From Paractinoplanes bogorensis (GTDB taxonomy: Bacteria; Actinomycetota; Actinomycetes; Mycobacteriales; Micromonosporaceae), in the NCBI RefSeq assembly GCF_018829635.1, contig NZ_JAHKKG010000009.1, positions 124,001 through 188,000 of the forward strand: a DNA stretch of 64,000 bases. Direction: 5' to 3'. Positions 1 through 7,684 of this stretch are shown here, piece by piece. Every line of letters starts with the position of its first letter. Positions within the stretch are counted from its first letter, which is position 1. The position numbers were made by a program, and so were the translations under genes. The notes below the pieces were generated by a model. The model was not told the DNA's origin, did no database searches, and saw only the letters and a list, made by a program, of their open reading frames with translations.

Positions 1-513
1 GTGCAGCGCGACCAGGGCTTCCTCGAGGGCTTCGGGATCGACGTCAAGGACAAGACGAAGATCGGCGACGAGAGCGACCCGCGGATCGCCGGGCACGACG
101 TCACCGACGGCGCCGAGGACGGCGGGCGTACGGCGATGGAGAACCTGCTGCAGAAGGACCCGTCGATCAACCTGGTCTACACGATCAACGAGCCCGCCGC
201 GGCCGGCGCCTACCAGGCCATCAAGTCGGCCGGTAAGGAGAAGGACGTCACGATCGTCTCGGTCGACGGCGGCTGCCCGGGCGTCGACAACGTCTCCAAG
301 AAGATCATCGGCGCGACCTCGATGCAGTTCCCGCTCAAGATGGCCCAGATGGGCATCGAGGCCATCGCGGCCTACGCCAAGGACGGCACCAAGCCCAAGG
401 CGACCGAGGGCAAGACCTTCGTCGACACCGGCGTCCAGTTGATCACCGACGACCCGCAGACCGGCGTGGAGGCCAAGGACTCCGCGTGGGGCAAGCAGAA
501 CTGCTGGGGCTGA
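1..513 (+). CDS. CUT2-type sugar ABC transporter substrate-binding protein (3' part)
   Basis: This is the C-terminal 170 residues of a periplasmic-binding-protein-like sugar receptor; the start lies outside the window. The segment contains the second-lobe pattern of the ribose/fructose-binding family, including VYTINEPAAAGAYQAIK, where a conserved Asn contacts the sugar, and VSVDGG, followed by the closing helix. It is read through to TGA at 511, one base before the permease ATG, so the three genes form one operon. By homology to the FrcB/RbsB group it captures a monosaccharide outside the membrane and delivers it to the permease. The actual sugar cannot be told from sequence. Confidence 0.9.
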   Translation: MQRDQGFLEGFGIDVKDKTKIGDESDPRIAGHDVTDGAEDGGRTAMENLLQKDPSINLVYTINEPAAAGAYQAIKSAGKEKDVTIVSVDGGCPGVDNVSKKIIGATSMQFPLKMAQMGIEAIAAYAKDGTKPKATEGKTFVDTGVQLITDDPQTGVEAKDSAWGKQNCWG

Positions 514-514
514 C

Positions 515-1534
515 ATGGCCACCGCCACCGCGCCCGCCGACTTCGACGTCCACAAGCAGGACTCGCTGGGTCTGCGCGTGCAGCATGTGCTGCACGCCAA
601 CCCGGTGCTCGGCCCGCTGGCCGTCCTGGTGCTGGCGATCATCGCGTTCTCGATCGTCAACACCCGCTTCTTCTCCGCTCCCAACCTCTCGCTGGTGCTG
701 GCTCAGGTCACGGTGATCGCCACGCTCGCCCTCGGGCAGACGATGGTCATCCTGACCGCCGGCATCGACCTCGCGGCCGGCATCATCGCCGTCTTCTCCG
801 GGGTTCTCATGGCGGCCTTCTGCACCCGGGCCGGCATGCCGGGCGTGCTGGCCCTGATCCTCGGGTTCGCCTGCGGCACGGCGATGGGCGCCATCAACGG
901 CTTCCTGGTCACCCGGATCAAGCTGCCACCGTTCATCGTCACGCTCGGCACGCTGACCATCTTCCTGTCGCTCAACTCGGTGATCAGCAACAGCGAGACC
1001 GTGCGGGGCTCCGACATGCCCGACCTGATGACGTGGACCGGGAGCACCATCCCGATCGGGAACTTCCGTCTCACGTACGGGTCGATCATCATGCTCGCGC
1101 TGTTCGCGTACTTCTACTACGCCCTCAAGCAGACCGCCTGGGGCAAACACGTGTACGCCACCGGTGACGACATCGAGGCCGCCCGGCTCGCCGGTATCCA
1201 GACCCCGCGCGTGCTGTTCTCGGTCTACACGGTGGCCGGCCTGCTCTACGCGGTCGGCGGCTGGATCCTGATCGGCCGCCTCGCCTCGGCCAGTCCCAAC
1301 GTCGGCACCGACTACAACCTCGACTCGATCACCGCGGTCGTGCTCGGTGGCACCAGCCTCTTCGGCGGCCGGGGCAGCGTGATCGGCACGCTGATCGGCG
1401 CGCTCATCGTCGGCGTGTTCCGCAACGGCCTGCAGCTGGGCGGCGTCGAGGTGGTGTGGCAGGGATTCGCCATCGGCCTGCTCGTGCTGGTCGCGGTCTC
1501 GCTCGACCAGTGGATCCGGAAGGTGAAGACGTGA
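515..1534 (+). CDS. CUT2-type sugar ABC transporter permease
   Basis: This 339-residue integral membrane protein belongs to the BPD_transp_2 family (RbsC/FrcC type) and forms the channel through which the sugar crosses. Many hydrophobic segments are visible, beginning near residue 28 (VLGPLAVLVLAIIAF). The family glycine-rich stretch GGTSLFGGRGSVIGTLIGA lies near the C terminus. The ATG at 515 follows the receptor stop by one base. Its own TGA (1532-1534) overlaps the GTG of the ATPase gene. This is the usual binding-protein, permease, ATPase order of fructose-type systems. The assignment to the family is firm; the substrate is inferred only as a monosaccharide. Confidence 0.93.
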   Translation: MATATAPADFDVHKQDSLGLRVQHVLHANPVLGPLAVLVLAIIAFSIVNTRFFSAPNLSLVLAQVTVIATLALGQTMVILTAGIDLAAGIIAVFSGVLMAAFCTRAGMPGVLALILGFACGTAMGAINGFLVTRIKLPPFIVTLGTLTIFLSLNSVISNSETVRGSDMPDLMTWTGSTIPIGNFRLTYGSIIMLALFAYFYYALKQTAWGKHVYATGDDIEAARLAGIQTPRVLFSVYTVAGLLYAVGGWILIGRLASASPNVGTDYNLDSITAVVLGGTSLFGGRGSVIGTLIGALIVGVFRNGLQLGGVEVVWQGFAIGLLVLVAVSLDQWIRKVKT

Positions 1535-2328
1535 CGACGTCGACGGGAAAACACTCGGCCACCCCGGTGCTCCAGGCCAAAGGGCTCACCAAACGGTACG
1601 GCCGGGTGGTCGCGATCAACGGCAGCGACCTCGAGCTCTATCCCGGCGAGATCCTGGCCGTCATCGGGGACAACGGGGCCGGCAAGTCCAGCCTGATCAA
1701 GGCGCTGTCCGGTGCGCTGGTCCCCGACGAGGGCGAGATCTTCCTGGACGGGCAGCAGGTCCAGTTCCGTACGCCGATGGACGCTCGGACCGCCGGCATC
1801 GAAACGGTGTACCAGACCCTCGCCGTGGCGCCCGGTCTCGACATCGCCGACAACCTGTTCCTCGGCCGTGAGGAACGCCGACCCGGCCCGCTCGGCTCGG
1901 TGTTCCGGATGCTCGACCGCAAACACATGCGCTCCGAGGCCAAGCGGCACATGAGCGAGCTGGGCGTGGCCACGTTGCAGAACATCGGCCAGGCCGTGGA
2001 GTCGCTCTCCGGCGGTCAGCGGCAAGCGGTGGCGGTGGCGCGGTCGGCCGCGTTCGGGAGCAAGGTGGTGATCCTCGACGAGCCGACCGCGGCCCTCGGC
2101 GTCAAGGAGGGCAACCGGGTGCTGCAGCTGATCCGGGACGTCCGCGACCGGGGTCTGCCGGTCATCCTGATCAGCCACAACATGCCGCACGTGTTCGAGG
2201 TGGCCGACCGCATCCACATCCAGCGACTGGGCCGCCGGGCCACGGTCATCACCCCGAAGTCGCACTCGATGAGCGAGGCGGTGGCCATCATGACGGGCGC
2301 CGCCGAGCCACCCCCGCACACGGCGTGA
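1531..2328 (+). CDS. CUT2-type sugar ABC transporter ATP-binding protein
   Basis: This 265-residue ABC ATPase energises the upstream permease. It carries Walker A GDNGAGKSS, the signature LSGGQRQ and Walker B VVILDEPTAALG. It has one nucleotide-binding domain, as in FrcA-type systems, rather than the fused double domain of RbsA. I chose GTG at 1531 because it overlaps the permease stop in a GTGA arrangement and has CCGGAAGG 8-15 bases upstream; an earlier in-frame start at 1456 would lie deep inside the permease gene. A strong hairpin follows the stop, so this is probably the last gene of the operon. Confidence 0.93.
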   Translation: MTTSTGKHSATPVLQAKGLTKRYGRVVAINGSDLELYPGEILAVIGDNGAGKSSLIKALSGALVPDEGEIFLDGQQVQFRTPMDARTAGIETVYQTLAVAPGLDIADNLFLGREERRPGPLGSVFRMLDRKHMRSEAKRHMSELGVATLQNIGQAVESLSGGQRQAVAVARSAAFGSKVVILDEPTAALGVKEGNRVLQLIRDVRDRGLPVILISHNMPHVFEVADRIHIQRLGRRATVITPKSHSMSEAVAIMTGAAEPPPHTA

Positions 2329-2331
2329 GGG

Positions 2332-2374
2332 GTAGCCGGCGCTCCGGCGCCGGCTACTTCTTTTTCTTCTTCTT
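2332..2374. terminator. strong bidirectional terminator with T-rich tail
   Basis: An 11-bp perfect stem (2332-2342 with 2347-2357, loop TCCG) starts 4 bases after the stop of the sugar ABC operon. It is followed on the plus strand by a T-rich run (2358-2374). The right arm contains the TAG stop (2354-2356) of the convergent small gene. The T-rich tail is the complement of that gene's C-terminal lysine codons. It is well placed to stop plus-strand transcription, and the hairpin is symmetric for the other strand. Confidence 0.8.
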
Positions 2375-2563
2375 GCCCGACCCGTCACCGAACATCTCGC
2401 CGAGCATCTCGTTGTCCCGCTCGGTGACGGTCTTGGGCTCCTTGACGGCAACCTTCCAGAACACCGCGGCGATCACGATCAGCCAGGCCCACCAGGGAAT
2501 CCCCGAGGTGGGTCCGAACAAGGCGCTGATCACGTTCGTCGTGGTGTCGAGATACTGAGTCAT
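2354..2563 (-). CDS. small single-span membrane protein with poly-lysine tail
   Basis: This 69-residue protein is not a recognised family. It has one clear hydrophobic helix near residues 23-41 (GIPWWAWLIVIAAVFWKVAV), a charged stretch KEPKTVTERDNEMLGEMFGD, and ends in six lysines. The ATG at 2563 has GGGGGAGC about 7 bases upstream on the minus strand, which fixes the start; a longer in-frame reading to 2902 runs antisense through the VanZ gene and is not believable. The N terminus is probably outside and the basic tail inside. The lysine codons double as the T-run of the opposite-strand terminator. Function unknown. Confidence 0.75.
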   Translation of the reverse strand: MTQYLDTTTNVISALFGPTSGIPWWAWLIVIAAVFWKVAVKEPKTVTERDNEMLGEMFGDGSGKKKKKK

Positions 2564-2620
2564 TTCCGTGCTCCCCCGGTCAGCTTCAAGTCGGCCGCAT
2601 AAATCGGTCACGCGTCGGCC

Positions 2621-2638
2621 GGCATTAGCGCTTATGCC
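2621..2638. promoter_or_regulatory. 18-bp near-perfect palindrome between divergent genes
   Basis: GGCATTAGCGCTTATGCC is an inverted repeat with 8 of 9 half-site pairs matching. It lies between the divergent starts of the small membrane protein (2563) and the VanZ-like gene (2671). This suggests an operator, but no dedicated regulator gene is adjacent. Confidence 0.35.
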
Positions 2639-2670
2639 GCCATGACAGACGTTCCGGTTGACTCTGGGGC

Positions 2671-3312
2671 ATGAAGCAGTACGCGGGCAGGACGGCTGCC
2701 CTTGGTCTGGTGCTCGTGATGCTGGTGAGCGCGCTCTACGTCGTACGGAAACCGCTCTTGATGTCGGCCCCCAACTGCCTGAGCGGGAACTGGCGGGGCT
2801 GCCTCGGCAACGAGAACGGCGTGGTGCTGATGGTGCTGGTGCTGCTCCCGGTGGCGGGGCTGGTGGTGTGGGCGCTGGCGCAGATCCCGCGGCCGGCGGC
2901 ATGGCGGATGTCGCTGGCCGAGGTCGGCATGGTCTACGGGACGCTGCCGTGGATCTGGCTGACGCTCATGCCGGGGCCGGGCGCCGGGATCGTGCCCGGT
3001 CGGGTGAGTCTGGTGCCGCTGCGTGACCTGGCCACGATGGGACCGATCGGGATCGGTGGCAATCTGCTGGTGCTGGCCGCGCTCGGATTCTTCGGGCCGA
3101 TCCGGTTCGCGGCGGTGGCCACTGTCCCGCGGATTATCGCGCTCGGCGTCGGCTGCTCGATCCTGATCGAGGTTTCCCAGTACGTGTTCCAGCTCGACCG
3201 CGTCTCGTCGGTCGACGACGTGCTGGTCAACGCGACCGGTGCTCTGCTGGCCGGGCTGGCCTCGCGTCGCTGGTGGCGTAGAGAACGGGTTGCCCTCTTC
3301 ACCGGCGCCTAA
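2671..3312 (+). CDS. VanZ-like family membrane protein
   Basis: This 213-residue protein has about five hydrophobic segments and the C-terminal VanZ signature: IEVSQYVFQLDRVSSVDDV followed by LVNATGALLAG, matching the family pattern E..Q....R..S.DD...N..G. VanZ confers low-level teicoplanin resistance in enterococci, but most actinobacterial VanZ-domain proteins have no tested function. The ATG at 2671 is chosen because the hydrophobic N terminus begins directly after it. No vanA/R/S genes are nearby, so resistance should not be assumed. Its TAA lies inside the short palindrome CTAAGGCCTTAG (3309-3320). Confidence 0.8.
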   Translation: MKQYAGRTAALGLVLVMLVSALYVVRKPLLMSAPNCLSGNWRGCLGNENGVVLMVLVLLPVAGLVVWALAQIPRPAAWRMSLAEVGMVYGTLPWIWLTLMPGPGAGIVPGRVSLVPLRDLATMGPIGIGGNLLVLAALGFFGPIRFAAVATVPRIIALGVGCSILIEVSQYVFQLDRVSSVDDVLVNATGALLAGLASRRWWRRERVALFTGA

Positions 3313-3378
3313 GGCCTTAGTGTCGGAATGTTGATCAACTGCTGTCGTTTGTGGAGGGCGGATCCCACACTTCGCGGC

Positions 3379-5427
3379 GTGAGCGACACCGTCATGATCG
3401 CGGACTGGTTCTGGGTGCCCCGGGTGCCGGCCGCCGTGCGCAGCCAGGTCTATGGGGACCGGACGCCCGACCCGCGGGTCGAACTGGTCGCGCTCACCGT
3501 CAAATACCTGGTCGAGGCGCACGCCACGCGGTCGATGACCCGGGAGCGGGTGCTGGCCGCGATGTCCGGCCGGATCACCGCCGACAACGCGTGGGACCTG
3601 GTCTCGATGCTGGTCCACCTCGGACTGGCCGAGGCGTTCTTCGACCTGGCCTCGACCGACGTCGACCCGGACGGCTCGTTCCGCGGCTTCCTGCTCGGCC
3701 TCGACCCCGGCCTGCTCGACGCGATGCGCCACTACGCGGCCTGGAACGGCATCAACCCGAAGCTGTTCTTCGACGGCTTCGTCGTCGGGGTGGCCGAGTC
3801 GTTCGCCACCGTGGTCGTCGACCTCGGCAAGCTCGTCCTGCTGATCGGGCGGTTGCAGCAGGAGCAGATGGCGACCCTGATCGTGCTGAGCGTCGACCCG
3901 CGAGCAGGTCTGCAGCGCATCGCCGAACAGGCACTCGTCGTGCGCGAGGCGTTCCGGGGCATCGTGGCGGCGCTCGACCCGACCACCATCGACGATCGGG
4001 TGCTCGCGCTGTGGCGCGGGTGGGAGCAGGAGTTCGGCCGGCATCTGGCCAACCTCGACCCGTTTGCGGCCGGGCGCATGCTGGGCCGCATCGCCGGCGA
4101 CCTGTTCCAGCTGCTCACCGGCCTGGTACAGCTGGCCCGGCTGCTGGGTGGGGTCGCCGTGCGGGCGGCCGTCCGCTATGCCCCGCTGCTGCTCACCGCC
4201 GTGCGCGGAGCCGTGGCCGAGGCCCGGCTGCTGGCTGCGCTGCTGCTGGCGATCGGCGAGGCCACGATCACCGCCCTCCCCCGGGTCGGGATGGCCACGC
4301 TGCGGACGCTCTTCCCGCCCGAGGTGCTCGGCCCGCTCATCCGGCGCGGCCGCGTGCTGCTGGTCGGTGACGAGCTGGCCATCACGATGGTCACGCCGGC
4401 CGCCCATGCCGAGGCGTTCGCCGGGGCCGGGTCGCCGTTCTCGTTCATGGTCAGCCAGAACGGGAAGCCGCTGCTCATGGCCAGCGTGTCCGAGACCGTG
4501 TCATCGGCCGGGCGCAAGGCCACCCGCCGCGAGCTGAACGCCGCGATCGATGAGATCCTCACGCGGCTCGACGATGTCTTCCGCGAGGTCAAACCGCCCA
4601 AGGCCAACGTGAGCCGCGCCGCGGTCCGGGCGGCCGTCCTCCAGCAGCTCGAACAGCGGCTCTCGACGGTGCTCAACCGCCTGCTGCAAAAGGTCGCCTG
4701 GGAGGAGTTCCGGGCGCTTCGCAAGGCGGCCAAGGTCGAGGCCTGGCGGCTCGGGCAGCAGGTGCACCGGCGGATGGCGGGCGAGATCACCAAGATGCTC
4801 GGTGAGGCGCCCGGCCTGCAGGCCCACACCGAGAAGGCGATCTCGACCGTGGTCGACGCCGTCCGCAAGGCCGACCCCGAGCTGGCGGCGACCCTCAAGG
4901 GCGCCGACGCCGTGCTCAAGCAGACGATCGCGCAGATGCTGCTCAGCCACCCCGACCGCGAGCTGCTGCTGGAGCTGGTCGGGTTCACCGGCGACGCGAC
5001 CAAGGCCGGCGCCGAGAAGGCCCTGGCCCGGCATCTGGCCGACCGGTTCGGGTGGAAGGCCGGCACCACCGTCGGCGAACTGCGCTCCGACCTGCTGCTG
5101 GTCGACACCGAAGCGACCAGGATGACCAACGTCGACTGGACCTCGTCGACCAAGCTCGAGCGTTTCGAAAAGACGTGGGCCAAGGTCGCCGACGATCTGG
5201 GCGAGGCGTTCGACGGCGACTGGGCCGGGCTCACCGAGGCCTATCGCAAGCTCTCGAAGGAAGTCCCGCCCGAGGTCACGGCCGGTCTCGAAGAGCTGAC
5301 CGCGCACGCCGTACGGGAAACGGTCGTCCGCCAGGCCGCACTCAGTCAGGTCTTCCCGGGCTTCTTCGTCACCTCGCACGAGATGGCGTACCAGGGTCTG
5401 CACGCACTGTTCAAAATTCCACTCTGA
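3379..5427 (+). CDS. large helical protein of unknown function, first gene of a two-gene module
   Basis: About 682 residues; I recognise no family. It is mainly alpha-helical. Helices near residues 130-160 and 240-300 (for example QLLTGLVQLARLLGGVAVRA) are hydrophobic enough to insert in or lie on a membrane. Residues about 390-660 are charged helices that look coiled. There is no signal peptide. The start is uncertain: GTG 3379, ATG 3394 and ATG 3328 are all in frame, and the purine-rich GGAGGGCGG at 3353-3361 is far from each. The next gene begins 10 bases after the stop, so the two are almost certainly co-transcribed. It could be a structural or pore-like component; this is inference only. 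Confidence 0.75.
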   Translation: MSDTVMIADWFWVPRVPAAVRSQVYGDRTPDPRVELVALTVKYLVEAHATRSMTRERVLAAMSGRITADNAWDLVSMLVHLGLAEAFFDLASTDVDPDGSFRGFLLGLDPGLLDAMRHYAAWNGINPKLFFDGFVVGVAESFATVVVDLGKLVLLIGRLQQEQMATLIVLSVDPRAGLQRIAEQALVVREAFRGIVAALDPTTIDDRVLALWRGWEQEFGRHLANLDPFAAGRMLGRIAGDLFQLLTGLVQLARLLGGVAVRAAVRYAPLLLTAVRGAVAEARLLAALLLAIGEATITALPRVGMATLRTLFPPEVLGPLIRRGRVLLVGDELAITMVTPAAHAEAFAGAGSPFSFMVSQNGKPLLMASVSETVSSAGRKATRRELNAAIDEILTRLDDVFREVKPPKANVSRAAVRAAVLQQLEQRLSTVLNRLLQKVAWEEFRALRKAAKVEAWRLGQQVHRRMAGEITKMLGEAPGLQAHTEKAISTVVDAVRKADPELAATLKGADAVLKQTIAQMLLSHPDRELLLELVGFTGDATKAGAEKALARHLADRFGWKAGTTVGELRSDLLLVDTEATRMTNVDWTSSTKLERFEKTWAKVADDLGEAFDGDWAGLTEAYRKLSKEVPPEVTAGLEELTAHAVRETVVRQAALSQVFPGFFVTSHEMAYQGLHALFKIPL

Positions 5428-5437
5428 AGGGCCGCCG

Positions 5438-7684
5438 ATGGGCATCGTCGTCGTCGCTAACGCCGACACCGACACGCTGGGTTTCAGCGCTGCGCACTCC
5501 GACCGCTACGTCTATTCGAACTACTTCGTCCCGATGCTGCTCACGTTTGACGACGGCCGGACGCCGATCCTGCCGTTCTATGTGAAGCAGGCGCTGATCG
5601 AGGCGACCCGCTACGGCAGCATCGACCGCGACCGGCTGCCCCACCTGCTCAAGCAGCTGGGCCTGTCCGAGGTGTGGTCGGCCAACGCGATGGACGCGGC
5701 CGAGGAAAATCTGCCCGGGCAGGACCCGACGATGTCGCACCGGGAACGGCCGGCCAGCCGTCCGACCCTGCTCGGCGACCAGGACGCCGAGTTCATCGCC
5801 GGGCTGCTCCAGTCCGACGTGGGCATCGCGTTCCTCGACCGCACACGCATCCGGCCGATGGGCTTCGCGCTCGGCGAGCATGTCTATGCCCTCGCGCTGG
5901 CCCCGGGGGAAGAGGCGGTGCTCGAACAACGGACGTACACCAAAAAGGAACTGACGCTCGAGGAACAGGACGAGACCGAGCAGCAGACCGACATCGAGCT
6001 GACCAGCGCTCTCACCACCGAGCTGCAGGAAGGCTTCGAGCGGCAGAAGTCGATCTCCGACACGTGGGGGCTCAACGCGAGCCACACCGGGTCGTACACG
6101 AGCCCGACCGGGTTCTGGGGCACGTTCAACGCGAGCCACACCATCGGATACACCCGCAACGTCACCGAGGCCAACCAGGAGACGAGCCGGCGCGCGGTCA
6201 AGGACAGCCGCACGGCCACCTCCAAGGTCGCGGCCCGCTACCGGACCCAGCACAAGACCGACTTCAAGCTGGTGACCGAGACCGGCTCCGAGACCAAGTC
6301 GAAGCGCACCGTCCGCAACCCGAACCGGGTCACGCCGATCACGCTGCACTACTTCAAGGTGCTGCAGCGCCTCGAACTGGCCCAGGAACGCTACGGGGCG
6401 CGCATCTGCTGGGCGCCCACGGTCAAGGAACCGGCGCTCGCCTTCGCCAAGAAGATCAGCGACGGCCGGCAGCGGATCCTCGAGCAGGCGGCGACCGCAG
6501 CCGGCACGCCGCCCACCATGCCCGTGCGCCCGGCGCCCGGACAGCCCGCCGCCGCGCCCACGAAGGTCTTCTACTCGGCCGTGAAGACGCTGGACAAGTG
6601 GGGCGTCGTCGGTGACATGAGCGCCGACTACGACGTCGACGTGCCGTTCGACGCCGGCTGGCTGTGGGACGGTGACGTCGACTTCATTCGCGCCAACGTC
6701 AACCTGATCACCCGGCGGCCGCCGGACAGCATCGCGGCCCGCGTGGTCGGCGCGCCGCTGGTCACCTCGTCCGACGGCGGCACGGTGGTGCGCGTACGCG
6801 TCCACGTGGGTGCCGCCATGTGGATCGGCGGGCCGGGCGCCGACGTCCAGGTCGCCGCCAACTTCCAGCAGGCGCCGACCAACGCCGGCCAGAACGCCGA
6901 CGACGCCGCCTACAACGCGCTGGTCGCCGCCTATGTGACCGGCCTGCAGGAGTGGACCGACAAGCGCGACGAACTGCTGGCCGCGGCCGCGATCGCCGCC
7001 GACGAGTTCGAGGCCCGGCTGCGCGCCGGATTCTCGCCGGTCAACGAGATGATCTCGCAGATCGTGGCCGAGCACTTCCCGGCCGGCGTCCGCGACGAGG
7101 CGTGGGAGATCGACCTCTGGAACCGGGTGTTCGACTGGGAGCGGGCGTCCTTCGTCTCCTACCCGGGCTGGTGGTCCGGCGGCGACGCGCGCGCCCCCGA
7201 ACTCGACCCGGGCGACTTCCTCAACGCCAGCTGGGCCAAGCTCTATCTGCCGGTGCGGGCCGGCATGGAACTGACCGCGCTGCGCTGGATCTTCGGCAAG
7301 GCGGTGGCGACCCGGCTCGACCCGCGGGTCGAGGATCGGCTCCAGAAGTTCGTGGACGAGCTGTCCAAGTTCCGCACCGAGGCGCTGGGCTCGGCCGACG
7401 AGATGCCCGAGCTGGGCGAACCGTGCCAAGACGTGCCGGAGAAGGTCTACTGCCTGGCCAAGTGGTCCGAGCTGATGCCGACCGACGGCACCCACCTCGA
7501 GGTGGTGCAGGGCGCGACCACGGCGGCCGACGCGGTCACGGCCAAGGAGATCACCGACGCCGAGGAGCTGCGGGCGGCGCTGCTCGAGAGTGAGCGGCAG
7601 AGCAACCGGCTCAAGACGAAGGCGTGGGACCAGATCTCCGAGCCGGCCGATCTGGACGTGCACATCGGAACCGATCGGTCCTAG
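5438..7684 (+). CDS. large multidomain protein of unknown function, second gene of a two-gene module
   Basis: A 748-residue protein with AAGGG 7 bases before the ATG. I do not recognise the family. Visible regions: an N-terminal globular part (1-150); a Glu/Gln/Thr-rich segment (about 158-205); a Ser/Thr/Gly/aromatic stretch with NASHT at 213-217 and again at 231-235, of the alternating type seen in beta-hairpins; a basic segment to about 295; a Pro/Ala linker near 345-360; and a Trp-rich C-terminal domain. No signal peptide or transmembrane helix is seen. It follows the 3379-5427 gene by 10 bases and overlaps the convergent helicase gene by 4 bases. A secreted-by-device effector, tail-type structural protein or pore-former are possible; none is shown. 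Confidence 0.75.
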   Translation: MGIVVVANADTDTLGFSAAHSDRYVYSNYFVPMLLTFDDGRTPILPFYVKQALIEATRYGSIDRDRLPHLLKQLGLSEVWSANAMDAAEENLPGQDPTMSHRERPASRPTLLGDQDAEFIAGLLQSDVGIAFLDRTRIRPMGFALGEHVYALALAPGEEAVLEQRTYTKKELTLEEQDETEQQTDIELTSALTTELQEGFERQKSISDTWGLNASHTGSYTSPTGFWGTFNASHTIGYTRNVTEANQETSRRAVKDSRTATSKVAARYRTQHKTDFKLVTETGSETKSKRTVRNPNRVTPITLHYFKVLQRLELAQERYGARICWAPTVKEPALAFAKKISDGRQRILEQAATAAGTPPTMPVRPAPGQPAAAPTKVFYSAVKTLDKWGVVGDMSADYDVDVPFDAGWLWDGDVDFIRANVNLITRRPPDSIAARVVGAPLVTSSDGGTVVRVRVHVGAAMWIGGPGADVQVAANFQQAPTNAGQNADDAAYNALVAAYVTGLQEWTDKRDELLAAAAIAADEFEARLRAGFSPVNEMISQIVAEHFPAGVRDEAWEIDLWNRVFDWERASFVSYPGWWSGGDARAPELDPGDFLNASWAKLYLPVRAGMELTALRWIFGKAVATRLDPRVEDRLQKFVDELSKFRTEALGSADEMPELGEPCQDVPEKVYCLAKWSELMPTDGTHLEVVQGATTAADAVTAKEITDAEELRAALLESERQSNRLKTKAWDQISEPADLDVHIGTDRS

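Noticed and set aside
2325..2558. Plus-strand small frame with a poly-Phe run after the terminator
   Set aside because: It begins inside the terminator hairpin and is the complement of the small membrane protein; no ribosome site.
2671..3312. Glycopeptide-resistance locus
   Set aside because: Only a VanZ-like domain is present; no vanRS, vanHAX or related genes are near.
3309..3320. 12-bp palindrome CTAAGGCCTTAG at the VanZ-like stop
   Set aside because: Too short and without a T-run to call a terminator, and not in a promoter position.
2632..4407. Long minus-strand open frame antisense to the VanZ-like and unknown genes
   Set aside because: Composition is Gln/His/Arg/Pro-rich with no domain, as expected from the reverse strand of GC-rich coding DNA; the plus-strand genes have proper codon bias and family matches.
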